Both the position numbers and the translations under genes were made by a program. From OLB6 sp964493635 (GTDB lineage Bacteria; Bacteroidota; Ignavibacteria; Kapaibacteriales; Kapaibacteriaceae), in the NCBI GenBank assembly GCA_964493635.1, contig CAZBOW010000053.1, forward strand, positions 1-6,532: 6,532 bases of DNA. Direction: 5' to 3'. This document shows, piece after piece, positions 1 to 6,299 of this stretch. The notes below the pieces were generated by a model, which was given only the letters and a program-made list of their open reading frames with translations, had not been told where the DNA came from and searched no databases. The first letter of the stretch is position 1. Every line of letters starts with the position of its first letter.

Positions 1-342
1 GACTTTGACGGCGCTGAAAGCTTCTCGAACGTGGTCAATGTTGAGTTCAGCGACAACAACGCCATTGCACTTCGCGATAACTATCCAAACCCTGCGTCGG
101 ACAAGACCACCTTTACGTTCCGTGTGCCATTCGCATCGGATGTGAAGTTGGAAGTCTATGACGTGATGGGTAACCTGGTCAACACGTTGTACGACAACTA
201 CGTACCAGGTCAGAATGGCGACTATGCCATCGAATGGAATGGCCGCGACGCTGCAGGATATGAGGTTTCTTCCGGTACGTACATCTACAAGCTCACCGCT
301 GGTGATGTGGTTGTATCGAAGAACATGACCATCGTGCGGTAA
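1..342 (+). CDS. C-terminal part of a secreted/surface protein with FlgD-like, T9SS type A sorting domain (5' partial)
   Basis: The reading frame is open from base 1 to the TAA at 340-342. The gene therefore begins outside the window and only its last 113 residues are visible. After a short linker comes the typical entry motif DNYPNP (visible residues 27-32). A compact beta-sandwich pattern follows: a strand with VYDVMGNLV (52-60), the turn WNGRDAAG (79-86), then SSGTYIYKL (90-98) and the terminal SKNMTIVR. This is the FlgD Ig-like / Por secretion tail architecture of Bacteroidota and relatives. In that family it directs cargo across the outer membrane through the type IX secretion system and is usually cleaved off when the cargo is attached to the surface. 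The function of the cargo cannot be told from this fragment. The in-frame GTG at position 31 is internal and not a real start. A terminator follows 35 bases after the stop. Confidence 0.88.
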   Translation, partial: DFDGAESFSNVVNVEFSDNNAIALRDNYPNPASDKTTFTFRVPFASDVKLEVYDVMGNLVNTLYDNYVPGQNGDYAIEWNGRDAAGYEVSSGTYIYKLTAGDVVVSKNMTIVR

Positions 343-377
343 CATTCTGCCGCATCGGTCTTCTGCCGATATCAACA

Positions 378-410
378 GCCCCCTGTGCCGCAAGGTGCAG
401 GGGGCTTGTT
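378..410 (+). terminator. Intrinsic (hairpin) terminator after the T9SS-cargo gene
   Basis: Bases 378-389 pair with 394-405 in a 12-bp stem containing two internal G-T pairs. The stem closes on a GCAA loop (390-393), a GNRA-type tetraloop. A short T-rich tail (TTGTT, 406-410) follows. It lies between the stop of the upstream gene and kdsD, so it should end the upstream transcript and make kdsD a separate transcription unit. The T tract is weak, but the stem is long and GC-rich. Confidence 0.85.
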
Positions 411-443
411 GCATCTGGACTTCACCGTGGTGAACTTTGCTCT

Positions 444-1415
444 ATGAGCTCACCACTACGCACTCTCGCCCACACAGCCTATGCCCGCCAGATCGAGGCG
501 CTAACGCAGTCCGCGTCGGCGTTAAACGGCAGTTTCGACGAGGCAGCAGCCATCATTGCGCGTGCCCGCCGCACCATTACCGCGGGGCTGGGAAAGTCGG
601 GGTTCATAGCCCGAAAGATGGCCGCAACCTTGCTGAGCGTACGGATGCCGGCGCAGTTTCTTCACCCCGTAGAGGCATTGCACGGGGATATCGGCATGGT
701 CGAGCCGGAAAGCGTCCTGATCGTCTTCTCCAAGAGTGGAGAAACTCCTGAGATTCTCAAACTGGTTGCTGTAGCCAAGCAGCACGGAATCCCGGTGATT
801 GGCATCACATCCCGGGTGCAGAGTTCCTTGGCCAAGCAGGCCGATCTGTCTCTTGCGGCACTCATTACGGCCGAGCTTGATAGCGACAACGTCCTTCCGA
901 CAGCGTCCACCACCTCAGCACTTGTTCTGGCCGACGTACTGTGCGTCTGTGCCGTCGAGCTCCATGGTGGTGCATCACAACGGCTGATGCAGTCGCATCC
1001 GGACGGAGCCATTGGTGCGTTGCTCTTGCGCACGGCCGCTGATGTGATGCACACTGGAGATCAGGTGCCGATGGTCCAGCAGGAGGCTACGCTGCACGAT
1101 GTGTTGGTTCAGCTTACGGTAAAGCCACTGGGTATTGTATGCGTGTGCGACAACCAGCACCAGCTACAGGGTGTGGTAACGGACGGTGATGTGCGACGGT
1201 TCGTACTCGAGCATGACGATCTGCGCACGACGCTGGTTTCGGACGTGATGACGAAACAGCCGGTGACCGTCGGCCCGGACGATACGCTGCATCATGTCCT
1301 TCAGGTGATGGAAGGGGGCTCACGGCAGATTTCGGCCGTTCCAGTCGTTGACCGATCAACCTGTGTGGGTGTTGTGCGTTTGCACGACATCGCCAGCCTG
1401 CAATTACAGCGCTAG
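444..1415 (+). CDS. kdsD: D-arabinose-5-phosphate isomerase (KdsD/KpsF/GutQ family; SIS + two CBS domains)
   Basis: The enzyme interconverts D-ribulose 5-phosphate and D-arabinose 5-phosphate in the cytoplasm. This is the entry step to CMP-Kdo and the LPS inner core. The 323-residue length is normal for the family. The N-terminal SIS domain (about 30-195) shows GLGKSG (48-53), HPVEALHGD (74-82), the phosphate-binding loop SKSGE (96-100), PTASTTS (152-158) and SHPDGAIG (184-191). Two CBS repeats follow at about 205-260 (TDGDVRR, 246-252) and 265-320 (GVVRLHDI, 309-316). The SHP histidine expected to be functionally important is present. The usual SHPGGALG loop reads SHPDGAIG here, a Gly-to-Asp change. 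The ATG at 444 fits the family N-terminus, although there is no clear Shine-Dalgarno sequence. The gene follows a terminator and is probably monocistronic. It overlaps the convergent rodZ by 4 nt. A sugar isomerase of another pathway (GutQ-like) is possible but less likely. Confidence 0.93.
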   Translation: MSSPLRTLAHTAYARQIEALTQSASALNGSFDEAAAIIARARRTITAGLGKSGFIARKMAATLLSVRMPAQFLHPVEALHGDIGMVEPESVLIVFSKSGETPEILKLVAVAKQHGIPVIGITSRVQSSLAKQADLSLAALITAELDSDNVLPTASTTSALVLADVLCVCAVELHGGASQRLMQSHPDGAIGALLLRTAADVMHTGDQVPMVQQEATLHDVLVQLTVKPLGIVCVCDNQHQLQGVVTDGDVRRFVLEHDDLRTTLVSDVMTKQPVTVGPDDTLHHVLQVMEGGSRQISAVPVVDRSTCVGVVRLHDIASLQLQR

Positions 1416-2554
1416 TTGTTGTCGCTATTGTCCTGCGACGGACGAAGATCCGGGCGTTGAATCGGTGCAGGAGCAATGATGGGGATTGGAGGTCTCTTTT
1501 TCGGCTGCGCCTGCTGGCGGGGTTTCGCCTGTGGTTTTGCCTGTGGTTTTGACTGTGGTTTTGCCTGCGGTGTGGTCCGAGCACGAGGTTGCGAAACAGG
1601 TTGCGAGACAGGCTGCGAGACAGGCTGCGAGACCGGCCGAGGCTGCGATTGCTGCTGAGGCGCTCGCGCAGTTCGATCTTCAACCGGTTGGTTTGTAGAG
1701 CGCGTCTCGGTCCGCGTGATCACGACCTCACGCACCGTCTCGCCCGACCTGCCGAAGTAGGGGAGCTGCACGTCATTTCGAAAGAACCGCACTCCGCCGG
1801 CATTGCTAAGCGAGATCGTGAACTTCTCCTGCGCGCGCCAGCGATGTTCTGAATTCGGCTCCATCACCTGTTGCACGGTTTTGCCGGCATCCATCTTGAT
1901 GGAAATCCACACGGAATCATCAACAGCGGCCCGCAGTTCCATACTATCAGCATTCACGCCATCGCTCGACGTTTCGTATTCGCCTACGATATCACCAACG
2001 TCAATCTCATTCGTGGGCGGCTCCGCACCGGAATCGTCCGAATCGGGAATAACAATCCATAGAATCACCGCAACCACAAGTACGACGGCTCCCACGATGA
2101 TCATCGTGGTGCGCCGTGATGTGTGCTGCAAGAACGACGGAGGCGTGAGGTCACGAAGTTTACCGACGCCCTCCACGACAGCTCGTGTAGCCTTTTCCGC
2201 TGCCTGCTGCGCTTTGACGGCAACAAGGTCGCCAGCAGCATGCATGGTTGTAGAGATCGCATCCGGTCGGTCGACGGGCGGAGGGGTAGCACGCGGCAGT
2301 CGCTCTACTGGATCCGTGCCAGTGGAGTCAAACACGCTGTTCATCAACTGGGTGATCTCGTGTTGTGGGATACCCAGTGCTGAGCCTAGCGTTCGCACAA
2401 ACGAACGAACATACACCGCTGGAAGCACGTCGTAGGCGCCACGCTCGATGGCTTCAATCTGTGGCTCTCGTATTTTTGTAACAACGGCAACATCTCGAAT
2501 GGAGAGTCGTTGACGCTCGCGCTCGGAGCGTAACCGTTGGGAGAGTGCGTCCAT
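1412..2554 (-). CDS. rodZ: RodZ-family cell-shape protein (HTH, one TM helix, DUF4115) with a repeat-rich C-terminal tail
   Basis: RodZ is an inner-membrane protein that links the MreB cytoskeleton to the wall-elongation machinery. The ATG at 2554 gives 380 residues beginning MDALSQRLRSERE, the normal start of the family's Xre-like HTH. Reading further upstream would need a TTG start at 2626 and would add 24 residues that do not look conserved. The cytoplasmic HTH spans about 2-70 and includes the family-typical IEAIERGAYDVLPAVYVRSF (33-52). A charged and Ala-rich linker follows, then one TM helix at about 150-169 flanked by Arg outside the membrane. A predicted periplasmic DUF4115 domain covers about 207-280 (VWISIKMDAG, FFRNDVQLPYFG). 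The last 90 or so residues are low complexity: SQPV repeats, QAKP/QSKP repeats, then a Pro/Ile-rich stretch and an acidic/Asn end. This tail after DUF4115 is longer than is typical. The gene is divergent from the 2652 gene and convergent with kdsD. Confidence 0.9.
   Translation of the reverse strand: MDALSQRLRSERERQRLSIRDVAVVTKIREPQIEAIERGAYDVLPAVYVRSFVRTLGSALGIPQHEITQLMNSVFDSTGTDPVERLPRATPPPVDRPDAISTTMHAAGDLVAVKAQQAAEKATRAVVEGVGKLRDLTPPSFLQHTSRRTTMIIVGAVVLVVAVILWIVIPDSDDSGAEPPTNEIDVGDIVGEYETSSDGVNADSMELRAAVDDSVWISIKMDAGKTVQQVMEPNSEHRWRAQEKFTISLSNAGGVRFFRNDVQLPYFGRSGETVREVVITRTETRSTNQPVEDRTARAPQQQSQPRPVSQPVSQPVSQPVSQPRARTTPQAKPQSKPQAKPQAKPRQQAQPKKRPPIPIIAPAPIQRPDLRPSQDNSDNN
1521..1568 (-). 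repeat. 12-bp tandem repeat, 4 units (encodes QAKP/QSKP in RodZ)
   Basis: Four consecutive 12-base units on the + strand follow the pattern GGTTTTGCCTGT with one or two substitutions each: GGTTTCGCCTGT, GGTTTTGCCTGT, GGTTTTGACTGT, GGTTTTGCCTGC. Read on the minus strand in the rodZ frame they encode QAKP, QSKP, QAKP, QAKP. The 12-bp period keeps the frame, so unit gain or loss would change tail length without breaking the gene. Confidence 0.93.
1585..1632 (-). repeat. 12-bp tandem repeat, 4 units (encodes SQPV repeats in RodZ)
   Basis: Four 12-base units on the + strand: GAGGTTGCGAAA, CAGGTTGCGAGA, then two identical CAGGCTGCGAGA units. In the rodZ frame on the minus strand they give the SQPV run (tail residues about 309-323). 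The two identical adjacent units suggest a recent duplication by slippage. The sequence is unrelated to the other 12-bp array 16 bases away, so two separate expansions sit in one tail. Confidence 0.93.
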
Positions 2555-2651
2555 GCAGGTGCGAATGTAACGGAGACGAAGGGATGATAGATGCAGCGCC
2601 CGACATTCGGCACTGCGTACGTGCAAAAATGCAGATTTTACGGTACCAACA
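2555..2651. promoter_or_regulatory. Divergent intergenic region, presumed to hold both promoters
   Basis: These 97 bases separate the start of rodZ (leftward) from the start of the 2652 gene (rightward), so promoters for both directions are expected here. It contains a palindrome CGTACG (2616-2621) and an AT-rich patch with TGCA-AAAA-TGCA (2622-2633) followed by GATTTTA. I could not assign a convincing -10/-35 or Bacteroidota -7/-33 pair on either strand, so this is a location inferred from gene layout and not a mapped promoter. Confidence 0.4.
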
Positions 2652-3245
2652 ATGCCCCCGAACGGGATCTCTGAACAAACCCTTGTCTTTCTTCATGCCG
2701 GCTACGTAGCCTTTGTGTTCGGCGTGCTGTTTCTGGGTGCCCTGGCCTTTCGTCAAGTGCTTGATAATCTTGATGTTAGACGTATCTCACAGAGAGAGGC
2801 CTTAGGAGAAGATCGCACGAGTTTCGTCGATGCCGGTGCCAGTGTTACGATGGCACTGATCTGGCTGGGTGTAGCCTTCGTGGCGCTGGTGGTCTATACC
2901 GTCCTGCCACCTTCGGTGTATGCCTATGCGCTGCCGCTGATTGGGGCCGTGCAGGCACTGCAAGTGTCACTGCGGGTGTACTTTCAACGAACCCTCGTTC
3001 GAACCCGAGGCGTCGTGGTCCGTCATGTGTGGGTGAGTAAGCTGCGCGCCATCCCATTTGCGGATCTGGTGATGGTGCGGCTTCGAAGCGGACGTGTCTG
3101 GACCGACGTGGTGCTGGGGCTTCCACAGGAGGAAGTTCGGTTTCGTATCTTTTCCATTCAGGCGCCAACGATTGCGAGCATTATTCAGGCCTCATCCAAC
3201 GCGCCGGTGTTGTGGTCCTCGTCCCGCAAGGATGGCCACCAGTAA
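2652..3245 (+). CDS. Hypothetical membrane protein, three predicted TM helices plus a small C-terminal soluble domain
   Basis: I do not recognise a named family. The 197-residue product has a hydrophobic helix at about 11-34, a hydrophilic loop with several charged residues (40-60), and a helical pair at about 62-85 and 88-108. A basic, beta-strand-like region follows at about 112-178 (RGVVVRHVWVSKLRAIPFADLVMVRL). The layout of TM helices followed by alternating hydrophobic strands and a final helix (APTIASIIQ, 171-179) resembles membrane-anchored bacterial PH-like (DUF304/YdbS-type) proteins, but that is inference from pattern and not a motif match. The ATG at 2652 lies directly after the divergent intergenic region and has no Shine-Dalgarno sequence. 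The AtuA-family gene starts 42 bases after its stop with no terminator between, so it may be the first gene of the rightward operon. Confidence 0.8.
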   Translation: MPPNGISEQTLVFLHAGYVAFVFGVLFLGALAFRQVLDNLDVRRISQREALGEDRTSFVDAGASVTMALIWLGVAFVALVVYTVLPPSVYAYALPLIGAVQALQVSLRVYFQRTLVRTRGVVVRHVWVSKLRAIPFADLVMVRLRSGRVWTDVVLGLPQEEVRFRIFSIQAPTIASIIQASSNAPVLWSSSRKDGHQ

Positions 3246-3287
3246 CGTTACCTTTCAGAGCTTTCCGACATTGAACGTGAACCCGTC

Positions 3288-4646
3288 ATGAAACCATCGA
3301 TCCGTATTGCATCCGGCCAGGGCTTTTGGGGCGATCTGCAGCAAGCCCCTTTCCAACAAGTCTCTCGGGGACCCATCGATTACCTGGTGATGGACTACCT
3401 CGCGGAGGTCACCATGTCGATCCTCCAGAAGCAACGGATGAAGAATCCGGAGCTTGGATATGCGCGGGATTTGATCGACGTCTGCCGCGACGTGCTGCCC
3501 TACATTTCCCAACGCGGCATCAAGCTGATTACGAATGGCGGAGGTGTCAACCCCATTGCGGCGAAGGATCGCATCTTTGAGGTTGCCCGTGAGCTGGGCA
3601 TTACGGGGCTGAAGGTTGGTGTGATTACCGGTGATGATATTCTGCCGAGAATCGACGAACTGTTGGCGAACGGGCATGTGATGCAGCACATGGAAACAGG
3701 AGAGCCGATGCTTGCCGTGCGCGAGCGCCTTCTGAGTGCGAACGTGTACACGGGCGCATGGCCGATCGTAGAAGCACTCCGCCAAGGGGCAGATATCATC
3801 GTGACGGGACGAACCACGGACACGGGCCTGACCCTAGCGCCGATGATCTACGAATTTGGATGGCAGCCCACGGATTGGGATCTGATGGCCGCCGGCACGG
3901 TAGCCGGCCACATTAATGAATGCGGTGCGCAAGCAACAGGTGGTAACTTCCTCGGCGACTGGCGTTCGCTACCCGACATGCATGATGTTGGGTTCCCAAT
4001 TATCGAAGCCTACCCAGATGGATCGTTTGTGGTAACCAAGCACGAGGGAACGGGAGGGGCCGTCACGCGCGAGACGGTAGCTGAACAACTTCTCTACGAG
4101 ATTGGTGATCCAACGGAGTACATTACCCCGGACTGTGTCGCGGATTTCACGAGTATTCACCTCGAAGATCTGGGCAGCAATCGCGTGCGCGTCTTTGGAA
4201 TCACCGGGAAGCCTTCGACACCCTTTTATAAAGTGTCGGCGAGCTACCTCGACGGCTACGTGGCCTTTGGATCGCTGACGTACTCTGCACCCGATGCCTA
4301 CGAGAAAGCGCAAGCGGCTGATCGCATTCTCCGGAAACGGCTGGAGGTGCTTGGTCTGCACTTCGACGAGATTCGTACGGAGTTTATCGGGATGAATGCC
4401 TGTCATGGTGCGCTGGCAAAGGCCATCGAGCCGAACGAAGTGATGATGCGTATCGGCGTGCGTGGACATGATCGTGCCGCAGTCGCGCGGTTTGGGATGG
4501 AAATTGCCCCACTGATTCTCACCGGCCCGCCATCGGTGACCGGATTCTCCGGCGGTCGCCCAAAGCCGAGCGACGTTGTGGCCTACTTCCCGGCACTCTT
4601 GGATAAGGACGTCGTCTCGATGAATGTGCACGTCGATGCGCTGTAA
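3288..4646 (+). CDS. AtuA / DUF1446 family protein (acyclic terpene utilisation family)
   Basis: The 452-residue cytoplasmic protein matches the AtuA-type family (DUF1446) along its whole length. It opens with IRIASGQGFWGD (5-16), then DYLVMDYLAEVTMSIL (31-46), ITNGGGVNP (81-89), the central GADIIVTGRTTDTGL (167-181), GHINECGAQATGGNF (207-221) and KHEGTGGAVT (251-260). In Pseudomonas atuA belongs to the citronellol/geraniol catabolic cluster, but the reaction is not firmly established and family members occur in bacteria with no terpene pathway. No other atu/liu gene (carboxylase, acyl-CoA dehydrogenase, lyase) is visible here, so terpene use should not be assumed. The protein appears to be the main domain alone, without the small C-terminal domain I recall from longer homologues. 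No signal peptide is seen. The start at 3288 is supported by the family N-terminus. The next gene overlaps its 3' end, indicating translational coupling. Confidence 0.9.
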   Translation: MKPSIRIASGQGFWGDLQQAPFQQVSRGPIDYLVMDYLAEVTMSILQKQRMKNPELGYARDLIDVCRDVLPYISQRGIKLITNGGGVNPIAAKDRIFEVARELGITGLKVGVITGDDILPRIDELLANGHVMQHMETGEPMLAVRERLLSANVYTGAWPIVEALRQGADIIVTGRTTDTGLTLAPMIYEFGWQPTDWDLMAAGTVAGHINECGAQATGGNFLGDWRSLPDMHDVGFPIIEAYPDGSFVVTKHEGTGGAVTRETVAEQLLYEIGDPTEYITPDCVADFTSIHLEDLGSNRVRVFGITGKPSTPFYKVSASYLDGYVAFGSLTYSAPDAYEKAQAADRILRKRLEVLGLHFDEIRTEFIGMNACHGALAKAIEPNEVMMRIGVRGHDRAAVARFGMEIAPLILTGPPSVTGFSGGRPKPSDVVAYFPALLDKDVVSMNVHVDAL

Positions 4647-5511
4647 CAAGCCGACGCACATGATTGTATGGTTCCTGCTGACGCTATCTGCTGGACAGGT
4701 GGCGGCGCAGGATGCGGCGCAGTATGCGTTACGTGATACAGTGCACGTATCGCGTGATTCGTTTCGATACGCCGATAACCCCCGGTACACGTTCCTCGGT
4801 GGGACACCCAAGGTGCACACAGCGTTCGATCTGTGGCCGACGGTGGGAATGTCAGCGGCCTACCTTGGGATGGTGGGCTACCTGCACTACAATCAGGCAA
4901 CGGCGTGGTGGTCGAACAACCGCGGCTCGTTTCATGTGGTCGAAGACATCGAGTATGCACGGGGTCTGGATAAGTGCGGCCACTTTTATAGTGGCTTTGT
5001 GACGAGTACGGTCTGCGGCGATCTGTTGATGGAGTCCGGAGCATCACTGCAGACGGCTACTCTGGCCGGTGCGGGGATGGGGCTGCTGTACATGACCTAC
5101 GTGGAAGTCATGGATGGATTTGCCACGAACTGGGGTTTCTCGCCGTCCGACGCTATCGCAAACACGAGCGGCGTGCTCTTTTACGTGGCGCAATACTACG
5201 CGCCCGTTTTGCAGAACTTCACGCCGAGGTGGAGCTACATTCCTACCAGTCTTACGGGCGACGCCGACATCAACATTCGCCCGAAGACATTCATCGACGA
5301 CTACAACGGGACCACNNNNNNNNNNNNNNNNNNNNNNNNNNNNNNNNNNNNNNNNNNNNNNNNNNNNNNNNNNNNNNNNNNNNNNNNNNNNNNNNNNNNN
5401 NNNNNNNNNNNNNNNAACTACGTGCGCCTGCCGGGACCTACTCTCGAGGTGGGTGATCAAGGAACATCCTTCGGCTTGGTGTATCCGTTTGCCATTGTGG
5501 TGCGCTTCTAA
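4624..5511 (+). CDS. DUF2279 (YfiM-like) exported protein, interrupted by an assembly gap
   Basis: The N-terminus is a signal peptide: a basic Arg/Lys segment, the hydrophobic stretch MIVWFLLTLSAG (13-24), and a VAA|Q signal peptidase I-type site near residue 28. There is no lipobox Cys. The body carries DUF2279 hallmarks: YARGLDKCGHFYSGF (111-125) and EVMDGFATNWGFSPSDAIAN (161-180), with conserved-looking D117, H120, E161, D164 and D176. The function of the family is unknown; it is placed at the envelope. About 230 residues are readable before 100 N (5316-5415). After the gap, 31 residues in the same nominal frame end in a C-terminal Phe just before the next gene, like an outer-membrane strand. 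The true length is unknown because 100 N is a usual placeholder. The start is uncertain: ATG 4624 overlaps the AtuA-family gene by 23 nt and has AAGGA 14 bases upstream, while ATG 4636 overlaps by 11 nt and leaves an equally good signal peptide. Confidence 0.8.
   Translation: MCTSMRCNKPTHMIVWFLLTLSAGQVAAQDAAQYALRDTVHVSRDSFRYADNPRYTFLGGTPKVHTAFDLWPTVGMSAAYLGMVGYLHYNQATAWWSNNRGSFHVVEDIEYARGLDKCGHFYSGFVTSTVCGDLLMESGASLQTATLAGAGMGLLYMTYVEVMDGFATNWGFSPSDAIANTSGVLFYVAQYYAPVLQNFTPRWSYIPTSLTGDADINIRPKTFIDDYNGTXXXXXXXXXXXXXXXXXXXXXXXXXXXXXXXXXXNYVRLPGPTLEVGDQGTSFGLVYPFAIVVRF
5316..5415. other. Assembly gap (100 N)
   Basis: Exactly 100 undetermined bases interrupt the DUF2279 gene. The round size indicates a scaffolding placeholder and not a measured length. 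Frame continuity across it therefore cannot be taken as evidence, and a missing stretch of any size, even extra genes, could lie here. Confidence 0.98.
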
Positions 5512-5514
5512 CGT

Positions 5515-6273
5515 ATGAACCCCACGACCCATCCGATTGTCCTGAGTGTGATCATCCCCACCCTCAACGAAGAGAAGCTGTTGGATTCGGCTCTGGCCGT
5601 GTACACAGCTGAACTCCGGCGGAGATACCACGTAGAAGTGATCGTAAGCGACGGCGGCAGCACCGATGCAACACTGCGCATCGCCCACAGCCATGCTGAT
5701 GTGGTGCTGCAGCACTCCGGGACCCACCGCCAAACCATTGCCGAGGGACGTCACGCTGGAGCGTTGGCAGCCCACGGTGAGGTACTGGTGTTCATCAACG
5801 GTGATACGGTGCCTGCCAACCCCGAGCGCTTCTTTCAAACACTCACGGAATTTGCCCACCGGTCCGGACGGTATCGTCTGGCCTCTGCGCTGGCTTGTCC
5901 GGTGCTGGTCAATCCGGCTGAACGAGTGGCGATGGACACGGCGGTGCACACGGTATTCAACTGGTATGTATGGCTACTCAATGCCCTGCGTATCGGTGCC
6001 GGACGAGGCGAGTGTCAGGTGGTGCGACGAACCGTGTACAATGATGTAGGGGGCTACCGAATCGGGTTAGCTGCTGGTGAGGACTTTGATCTGTTTGGAC
6101 GCATCAGTCGTCAGGCGCGCGTTCGCTTTGCATGGGAGTTGCTGGTGCACGAGTCGCCGCGCCGGTTCCGCAAGTTTGGATATTTTCGAATCCTGTATTG
6201 GTGGGCGGTCAATGCCATAAGCGTCCTACTGCGAGGTAGGTCGTCATCGGACGAATGGGAACCAGTGCGATAA
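5515..6273 (+). CDS. Glycosyltransferase family 2 (GT-A fold)
   Basis: The enzyme should transfer a sugar from a nucleotide-sugar donor to an unidentified acceptor, most likely in cell-envelope glycan synthesis. The 252-residue protein is close to a bare GT-A catalytic domain. It has the N-terminal strand LSVIIPTLNEE (10-20), the nucleotide-binding VSDGGSTD (44-51), the DXD-equivalent NGDT (95-98) for metal and donor binding, the acceptor-side GAGRGECQVVRR (161-172) and the GED motif at 188-190, which supplies the likely catalytic acid/base region (AGEDFDL, 187-193). A Trp/aromatic amphipathic segment near 222-238 may touch the membrane, but there is no clear TM helix. The start at 5515 is 3 bases after the stop of the DUF2279 gene. 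The TAA overlaps a downstream ATG (TAATG), so it is tightly coupled on both sides. Donor and acceptor cannot be read from the sequence. Confidence 0.9.
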   Translation: MNPTTHPIVLSVIIPTLNEEKLLDSALAVYTAELRRRYHVEVIVSDGGSTDATLRIAHSHADVVLQHSGTHRQTIAEGRHAGALAAHGEVLVFINGDTVPANPERFFQTLTEFAHRSGRYRLASALACPVLVNPAERVAMDTAVHTVFNWYVWLLNALRIGAGRGECQVVRRTVYNDVGGYRIGLAAGEDFDLFGRISRQARVRFAWELLVHESPRRFRKFGYFRILYWWAVNAISVLLRGRSSSDEWEPVR

Positions 6274-6287
6274 TGCCCACAGAACCG

Positions 6288-6292
6288 AAGGA
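6288..6292 (+). promoter_or_regulatory. Ribosome binding site deciding the purM start
   Basis: AAGGA lies 7 bases before the ATG at 6300, an ideal Shine-Dalgarno spacing and the clearest one in the window. It favours 6300 over the ATG at 6273 that overlaps the glycosyltransferase stop. Confidence 0.6.
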
Positions 6293-6299
6293 ACACTCG

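Noticed and set aside
1521..1632. Possible CRISPR or regulatory repeat array
   Set aside because: The units are 12 bp, directly abutting without spacers, and in frame within rodZ; they are coding repeats.
1114..1683. 189-codon minus-strand frame across the kdsD 3' end and rodZ tail
   Set aside because: Its Arg/Ser/Asn repeats come from reading the rodZ 12-bp repeats in another frame; no family resemblance.
1803..2435. 210-codon plus-strand reading frame opposite rodZ
   Set aside because: It is antisense to a clear RodZ HTH/TM/DUF4115 gene. The translated product is Ser/Thr-rich with no recognisable domain, as expected for the complement of a GC-rich gene.
2562..2569. Minus-strand TACATTCG resembling the Bacteroidota -7 element (TAnnTTTG) before rodZ
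   Set aside because: One mismatch, no TTG at the expected upstream distance, and it would leave a very short leader; too weak to call a promoter.
2616..2633. CGTACG palindrome and TGCA-AAAA-TGCA near the divergent starts as an operator or terminator
   Set aside because: TGCA is self-complementary and a 4-bp stem is trivial; such short palindromes are expected by chance and no second copy is seen.
3969..4820. 283-codon minus-strand frame opposite the AtuA-family gene
   Set aside because: It is a shadow of a well-conserved coding sequence and crosses an operon junction; the product has no domain pattern.
5044..5949. 301-codon minus-strand frame spanning the N gap
   Set aside because: It is antisense to both the DUF2279 and glycosyltransferase genes and its openness depends on undetermined bases.
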